Shown one piece after another: positions 57,790-64,000 of a stretch of DNA of 64,000 bases. Position numbers and translations under genes: made by a program. The notes under the pieces were generated by a model. It had not been told where the DNA came from, made no database searches, and saw only the letters and a program-made list of their open reading frames with translations. Numbering within the stretch: the first letter of the stretch is position 1; every line of letters starts with the position of its first letter. The stretch comes from Torymus aiolomorphi (lineage: Eukaryota > Arthropoda > Insecta > Hymenoptera > Torymidae), in NCBI GenBank assembly GCA_036365515.1, contig CM070877.1, positions 3,357,001-3,421,000 of the forward strand, read 5' to 3'.

Positions 57790-59539
57790 TATTTTCTAAC
57801 TTCTTGGCCATTTCGTATAGATGAAGTTCTACCAGAAAAGCTAATGCTGTAATAAAACTAATATACTTACTTTAATTTTACAGCACTGAAAATAATAGAA
57901 TCAAACAAGAGTAGCTTTTCTTTAACATGGACAACTCGCGCGAAGTGTTAACCACTTACCACCTTTCAGTGAAAAACACGTGTAGAAGTCAGAGACGTGG
58001 TAGTTGCCGAGCAAGCATCTGTTCCCAATTCCAATCTCAATGCGCTATGTATCGCTTGTTCGGAGATAAGAAAAACACCAAGACATTTTATTTGTATTAG
58101 TGTAATATTATCTATATTAGCACCTCTGAGGAAATCCACAAGCGATAAGAAACAAAAAAGAGAGTACGATACACCCGGAATAACTGGCTTGTGAAATGTT
58201 ACAATTTAACGTGGGAAATCAACAGCTGCGTTTGTCATTTTATGTTAGTAGAATCAAGTAAATGTCACACAATCTACCTACATCCGCTTAGCAATAAAGA
58301 AATTCTTCGAAAAATCAATACCACTCATCACTTCGACGCCCTCCAAAGGCAGCCAACCTCCTCAATTAGGAAAAATTAAAGGAAACCCGCGCGGCATTGT
58401 TCCCCCGTGACAGCGGGTAAACGGGGAAGAAAACAGAGGCGGCGGCGGGAACGCAGAGGTGTCGGGACGATCGAAGAATCGCGCGCGCCGCCCATCCACC
58501 CTCTCTCTCTCATCCCTGCTATTCTTCTTCGCCAACTCCCGCAGCCTCACTCTCTCTCCGACTGCTATCCTTCCGCCTTGGCTGCCAGTAATCGATCAAT
58601 TGAAAATCGCTCGAACGACAATCGATTTCGAATCAATTGTAGAGACGCGCACCGCGCGCCAGTCTGCTGTAAAACTAACTGGATACGTATTCTTCTCTCC
58701 CTCTCTTTCGCGTCGGAAGCTCTTTTCCCTTGTTTCCTCACCCGTCGCTCGCTCGCGGCGTCTTTTGTTTTCCATCGGGCGCGCACTGAATTTTGGTCAC
58801 AGTTCATTCGATCCTCTTTTATTTAATTTCGGAGGGGGGACTTCCCCGTGTTTCTTAATCTTTTGTGCCTGCCTTTCCACGGGGTGAGGGAGCATTTTTT
58901 TCTAAGTTGCGAGCTTTCCCGAGGACGTTTGAGTAGTTTCTCGGGATGTTTTCGACGATTGGGCAATCGGTACCCTGGCAAATTCGCGTACGATTGTTGA
59001 GAATAGATCGGGGAGTTTGTTGTTAATAATTAGTTCTTTATGTTGTAATAATTTCTAAGAAATTATAAGACGATTTCATGCCCTTAGAAACTGAGTGTAG
59101 TTTTATGTGAACTTTATTTCAATTTAAAAACGCGAGTTGATTTATGAAAGAATATTAACAATATTAATAATAAAAAGTTTTACAATAACGTGCATTAAAA
59201 GTCTTCGCATGCAGATATATTAATATATCTTTCCCTCTCAAACAATTATTTTACATAATTATGAAGTCTCATTGCAATGAATAAATAATACTCATTAATA
59301 ATACAAATCTGAAGATTAACAAAGACGAGATTAAATATTTAATATTGCCTACAATAAATAAATTAAGTATAGTCCTTTACTTGTAGTAATTAATGCCAGC
59401 CAAAATTATCAAAACGACATTCACTCTGTTATTCTAGCAAATTGAAAACAGTCTGTTTACCATTTATTAATAATTAGATATAACTTAATAAGGAATAATC
59501 ATCTCATTCCATTACAGTATCCATTAATATACAAATGCT

Positions 59540-60150
59540 CTCGCTCGAAATAAAAACGACGCGACACCCTACGCACGCGCGCCAGCTGCATCGGCTGTCC
59601 AATATAATTTTATCCACTGCCCAAACATTGCATTACCTATAAACACAATTAATATCCAAAGTATATTTGCGCAAAAATACGCACACGCGTGGCGGATTCG
59701 CCGAAATTAATTGCGTGCGGCCAACAATAGACAGAGAGCGCGATAATGCATGCGCCATGCATACAATAACGCTATACACTCTGTCTACGAGGTGAAATTG
59801 ACATTTAAATGTGTAGGTATACCCTGGACTAGCGCGCGCAGGCGTTGTAGAAAAGCGAGCAATCGAACGCTGGGAATTCGTAATTTGCAGGTGACGTGTT
59901 TAAAAATCGAGCCGGAACAAAAAGGCGTAGGGAGCTGCGAGTGAGCGCCAGGCGCCAGATAATTTAAATCGAATGAACCGAGGCGGACGCGATCGCCGGG
60001 GGCTCAAAGCGCGCGAGCCGCGCGCGGCCAATACACGAGGAATATAATATTTTTAAAAAATTAACGTTTACTGTATTTTGCGCGTATTTAACGCGCTCGC
60101 GCCGCGGCGTTATCTGATAAGAATTAGCGCTCGTTTGCGTAAATACTCGG
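59540..60150. promoter_or_regulatory. CpG-rich island with GATA-type word
   Basis: Long CGCG stretches (GCGCGCGAGCCGCGCGCGGCC near 60009) and TATCTGATAAG near 60111. Not coding as far as I can see. Function unknown. Confidence 0.25.
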
Positions 60151-61906
60151 GGGAGGGTTGTATAATTTTATAGAGCGCACAGGTTATAATCGAGCTTTTA
60201 AATTAAACTTTTTTTAATTGATATTGGATTCGTAGAGTTTTAAAGTTCTCAACGTAGAATGCCTTGCCAAGTGCGCCGGGGTTCCGGGCGATCGTTTGTT
60301 CTCGCGGTATACTAATTATCTCTCGAATTTAAATATTTGTTTAAATTATTGAATCCGATATTTGCGCTTTACTTGTTCTATTTGAATTAAATAACAAAGG
60401 TTTCAGTATTATAAATCTTTGTGGAAAATTTTCGTTACTGTACAAGTTTATTTACAAGCTGAATTTTATAAACTCGTAATCAATGCTTATAAAATATATT
60501 TTCTAAAGTATATTGTGGTGAACTGCAATTATACCCAAATTAATTATTTATATTCACCGTAATATTATCGTATTGGCTCATAATATTGCTTTCTATATTA
60601 AATCTTATTTCTGAATGAGACCTTCTTTATAAATCGAATTAATCTTTCTTCTAATTCCCAACACTTGCTACAAACCAATCTTTTAGAAAACTGCTTTTTC
60701 TTCCGCTACGGCAATCATTTCACGATCCAGATATTTAATTAGAATGTTTTTCTCCGGCACATCAAGCAAATTGTTTTGTTAACAGAAAACTCCAATTGCG
60801 CGCCAGAAGAAGCACACCCTTCCCGACCGTTCCATCGCCAAAAACACAACGTGGCATTATTACTTCGCTCGCGAAAACAATAACAAGCGACGCGCCTTTA
60901 AAAAAAAGAGCCTACAGCAGAAGCGGAAGCGAACCTTCTACACACGCGCCCAAGAAAAAGACTCGTTCGCTTCTCTTTCCCTCCTCTATCCATCCCACGC
61001 GTGTGAGTTTACAAGATGAAATTGAATTTCGCGAAATACGTGCTCCCGTCCGTCAGCTCGGAAAAATCATCCCCGGTTTAGAGGGGGCAAGAGAGAGAGG
61101 AAGAAAGAAAGGGATCGATCCGCACGCTGCGGCGTAGAGTGGGGGAAAGTTAATGAAACGCGCGTCTGACGAATAGGCCAACTAATTGTATCTGAGAGGA
61201 ATTAATAAAAACGCCGGGGCGCGCGAAGCCCGGCGATTCTCTCTCGATCATTTGTTTTATTCCTCGTCGTGTAGAGCAGCCTCGCGAGGGCCGCCCTCGG
61301 CTCTCGGGTCAGACGGTGTAACCCTTCCGACGCCCGCTCTTTTTCGCGTTTCTTCGAGAGGGGTGCAGATGGATTCTTTTTTGCGGGAGACGGCTGGAAC
61401 CTTATCTCTTTCTAACACGAGGCTCTAATTTGGGAATTGTTGATGAGTCGGAAGGCAAAAGTTTTGTGTTGACAAAGAGCTTTAGCCGAAGAATTTTTAT
61501 GTAGTTTGGTCGATTATTAGAGGTGAAAAGAGAGTAAGGTTTCAATACAAGCGAAATACTACGCAATACAAACATTTACAATGAAATATTCTGCGTCTCG
61601 AATATCAAATATTAGTAGATAGAGGCCAAATTTAGTCAGACGATATTTTCAACAGAATTTGTAAATAAATATTTATAATTTTATTATAATTATATGCTAA
61701 AAAGTGTAAACATGAAATAGTCCAAAAAAGTAGCTTTTAAAAATTGATTACTTATACATGCTACCACAATTTCTGAATACAACCTACTCATAGATGCTCT
61801 AATTCATAAATGATTTATATAACACTTAAAATAAATCAAAGACTGGAACAGATCGATTATGAAAACAACAGTTCAAGATATTGTATTCTACATCTGAAAA
61901 TTTTAC

Positions 61907-62135
61907 ACAGAGAAAAATTTTATAGTAAAAATTACTGTGTATTAGATATTTGATTGTCAATGTGGGGGAAGACTCATATTTTCGTCAACATTACAACAAT
62001 TTATGTAAAAAATTGCCAAAATAATAGCAACTTTTACTATAAATTGTAGCAATTTTTATACGAGAAATATCTGACTCACACTTACAATAAAACATAGTAA
62101 TTTTTACTATAAAATGCTTACTTCTTGCATAGCAA
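61907..62135. mobile_element. MITE related to 46261-46512
   Basis: Left ACACAGAGAAAAATTTTATA with TAGTAAAAATTACTGTG; the complement TAGTAATTTTTACTATAAAAT lies near 62096-62116. The right end is worn, so its position is approximate. Confidence 0.6.
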
Positions 62136-62404
62136 AGCCTGAATAATTAAATTACCAAATTTTTTCACACAAATAAATTACTCAGTCGCTTCTCAAACAA
62201 CAAGAATAAACGCGCATCATTCTCGCAAAACTGCCAACATCATACTTACCATAGCATTCCACCCTTCTCCAGCATTCGCCGTCCTCGCGGCCTCTCGCAG
62301 CCTAGCCAAAAATAATGGGCGCGCGCACGCGCGCCGCATAAAACCAAAAATAATCGAGCGTCCGCTGGCCGCGCTTTAAATCACCCCCTACACCCCTCCC
62401 TTCT

Positions 62405-62470
62405 CACTTCCCGCGTTCACTCATTATTTACCTTTAATTAGCGGCAATTAGCAAATAATTAATTACGAAA
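62405..62470. promoter_or_regulatory. Cluster of TAATTA homeodomain-type words
   Basis: TTTAATTAGC, GCAATTAGC and AATAATTAATTACG fall within about 35 bases (62434-62467) at the AT-rich edge of a CpG island, a layout often seen in enhancers. It is suggestive only. Confidence 0.3.
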
Positions 62471-63251
62471 CACGCATCCGCACGCGCACGAGCGCGGGAA
62501 TAATTATTTGAAAATCACGCGGAAATCGCGTTAACGGCTGCCGCCGCCGCCGCTACCACCGCGTGCAGAGCAGCAACGGAAGCGGCTCGGCAATTTGTCG
62601 CTCGCAAGGGAGGGAGAGGAAAATAGCTCCGCGACAAATTGCACGGAATTCCTATCGTATTTCGCCGTCGTCTCTATTTTGTCCCTCCTCTCTCTCGCGC
62701 GCTCGAGCGCGAATGCCAGGCGAGTTTCGCCGGCTTTTCTTCGCTCTGTAGTGTGTACGGGGCGGAGGGAAAGAATAAACACGGGCTTTCGTTTTAGTTT
62801 CTTGCTTGTTTCTTCGTCGAGCGATTTCGCTGCTGCTTCCTTTTGCAGAGAAACAGGAGGCGGAGGAGGAATTTATTCGATGAAGTTTAACGGATTTACA
62901 TGTGGCGCGCTCGCGAAATTATAGCGTGTTTTCGGGGGGGGGGAGTGGGGACTAGGGAAATTTACTCGCCGCGGGGGTTTGGTATTTATGTCGAGCTATC
63001 TGGCACGGCGTTCTTTATCGCTCGATTTTGCAAGAGTGCTTTGTTAAGATTCCAGATAATACAAGCTCGAATTACATTGCTCTGTTGATTCTCGCGGGTG
63101 GTAAACGAAACTTCTCATATTTCATCCTTTTGTTGTGCTATGTTACGTGAATCACATGAAGTACCTAGTGGCTTCATATACAATTAAGCGTTTTATAAGT
63201 AAGTTTCGGTAATATCATCATAACGATTTTCAGTGTTTATTAAACGTATTA

Positions 63252-63733
63252 GGGTGACTACACCAGTATTGGAACAGTCACCAGTTAACGAGCATTTTCT
63301 TTATATATGTGAAAATATCAAGCTTTCTATGTATTGTTTATCTAACATGACGATAATTTTCGAATCCTTGAAAATTTTTATTTCATTTTATATAAAGATT
63401 CTGGATAAAAGAAATTATCTTGTTAAGAATAAAATCATAAAATCGCCGCTATTAAGTGTTTCTTCACTGGCGATGTATTCCTTCACCGGTGAAACGTATT
63501 TAGATACTAAGATTGCGTGTTCCGTTACTGGTTTTTAGGAGATATTTACAGATTTTCATTAAATAAAATTTTTACTTTGATTCTTTATTCTAAATTTGCT
63601 CACCGACGTAAAGTTTGAACATTTTAGAATATAAATTTCAAGAGGGTTTTACTTTTAATCCATTTTTAAACCACTTAATTAAATAACAAAAGTTACAATT
63701 TCCTTATTCATTCCTTCACTGGTGAAGTCACCC
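63252..63733. mobile_element. 482-bp non-autonomous DNA element at a TA target
   Basis: Ends GGGTGACTACACCAGT and complement GGGTGACTTCACCAGT, flanked by TA (63250-63251 and 63734-63735). Subterminal copies (CTTCACTGGCGATG, CCTTCACCGGTGAAAC near 63462-63495) echo the ends. The 101-codon ORF at 63233-63538 overlaps the left end, has no recognised domain, and is probably not a gene. Confidence 0.78.
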
Positions 63734-63965
63734 TACATTAAGGATTAAAATCACTGTGACGTAAATTATTTCTGTAAAAATTATTTAACAATATAAAATT
63801 TTACTTTCTCCTTTTAAAAACGTTAATATTAACTTCTCGAACCTCGATATTAACCCGGCGGGAATTAGTAACACACCCGGAAAATAACTAATAAAAATGT
63901 AATTCGCCTATCTGATAACAATACCCGCTGTACCATACCATCGGTCACAAGTATCGCGCTCACCT

Positions 63966-64000
63966 CGCTTCTCTTTCTCTCTCTCTCTCTCTCTCACTCT
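63966..64000. repeat. TC-rich microsatellite at the window edge
   Basis: CTTCTCTTTC followed by (TC)n to the end of the window; its extent beyond is unknown. Confidence 0.9.

Larger units (their letters stand above)
42560..64000. other. TE-poor region of alternating AT-rich and GC/CpG-rich islands
   Basis: GC-rich, CpG-rich islands by eye: 42560-42960, 44815-45130, 45830-46200, 47040-47550, 48780-49200, 49740-50300, 50960-51860, 52050-52960, 55140-55560, 56190-56640, 58380-58990, 59540-60150, 60790-61440 and 62220-63110. Most hold TC/GA runs and CGCG words. AT-rich stretches of 1-2 kb separate them. Every ORF here is short, lacks a recognisable domain and often overlaps others on both strands, which is expected in GC-rich sequence. 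I see no splice-linked coding exons. A regulatory landscape or a large intron fits, but is an inference. Confidence 0.6.

Noticed and set aside
58362..58887. 139- and 142-codon ORFs in a GC-rich island
   Set aside because: Two frames are open at once and both products are low-complexity. Nothing suggests which, if any, is real.
63233..63538. 101-codon ORF
   Set aside because: It crosses the left end of a TA-flanked transposon and starts at a non-ATG codon.
1..64000. tRNA, rRNA or CRISPR arrays
   Set aside because: No B-box-like GGTTCGANTCC in a tRNA-like context, no rRNA core sequence, and no array with unique spacers. The tandem repeats found have no spacers.

Overview
The window is eukaryotic and most likely from an insect; a parasitoid-type hymenopteran is my best guess, not a proof. 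It is AT-rich, its genes have short introns with GT...AG borders, and its mobile elements are those typical of insects (mariner, a rosa-type DD41D element, TTAA-target elements, non-LTR retrotransposons, MITEs). It holds one gene that looks functional. The remaining coding sequence is transposon-derived or broken.

Layout. 1-42 kb is a dense repeat compartment. It starts with a dispersed AT-rich repeat (R1) and a 1.9-kb foldback element with an 8-bp target duplication (1249-3154). A complete six-exon serine-protease-homologue gene follows on the minus strand (3672-5237), with the catalytic serine replaced by alanine and a TATA box plus GATA site just upstream. Next come a 1.56-kb inverted repeat (5694-7252), tandem R2 units, an ORF1-only non-LTR retrotransposon (8900-10690), and a weak candidate spliced ORF (11138-11578). 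A 4.67-kb TTAA-flanked DNA transposon (12476-17146) carries a broken transposase fused to an intact-looking DEDDh exonuclease, with a LINE fragment inserted in its first exon. Then follow a deleted mariner (17969-18922), a RAD51-like pseudogene (about 19040-19570), further inverted repeats, and a 3.06-kb palindromic rosa-like element (21659-24720). Two TTAA-flanked elements with related GGGG...GACACC ends (25794-26461 and 29039-31440) lie before a zinc-finger transposase-like gene split by a frameshift (34638-37053). The compartment ends with a 12-bp minisatellite, more R2 units and a solo LTR (40993-41550).

42.5-64 kb is different. I see no convincing gene there. It alternates AT-rich stretches with GC/CpG-rich islands of about 0.3-0.9 kb, many with TC/GA runs and TAAT, octamer or GATA-like words, and is interrupted only by small MITEs. 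This could be a regulatory landscape or a long intron, but the sequence alone cannot decide.

The genes do not form a pathway. The common theme is nested mobile elements and an unusual density of long inverted repeats (at least six between 1 and 31.5 kb) whose transcripts would fold into long double-stranded RNA. A recurrent hairpin-plus-T-run border motif (four copies) suggests an unrecognised, possibly rolling-circle, element family.
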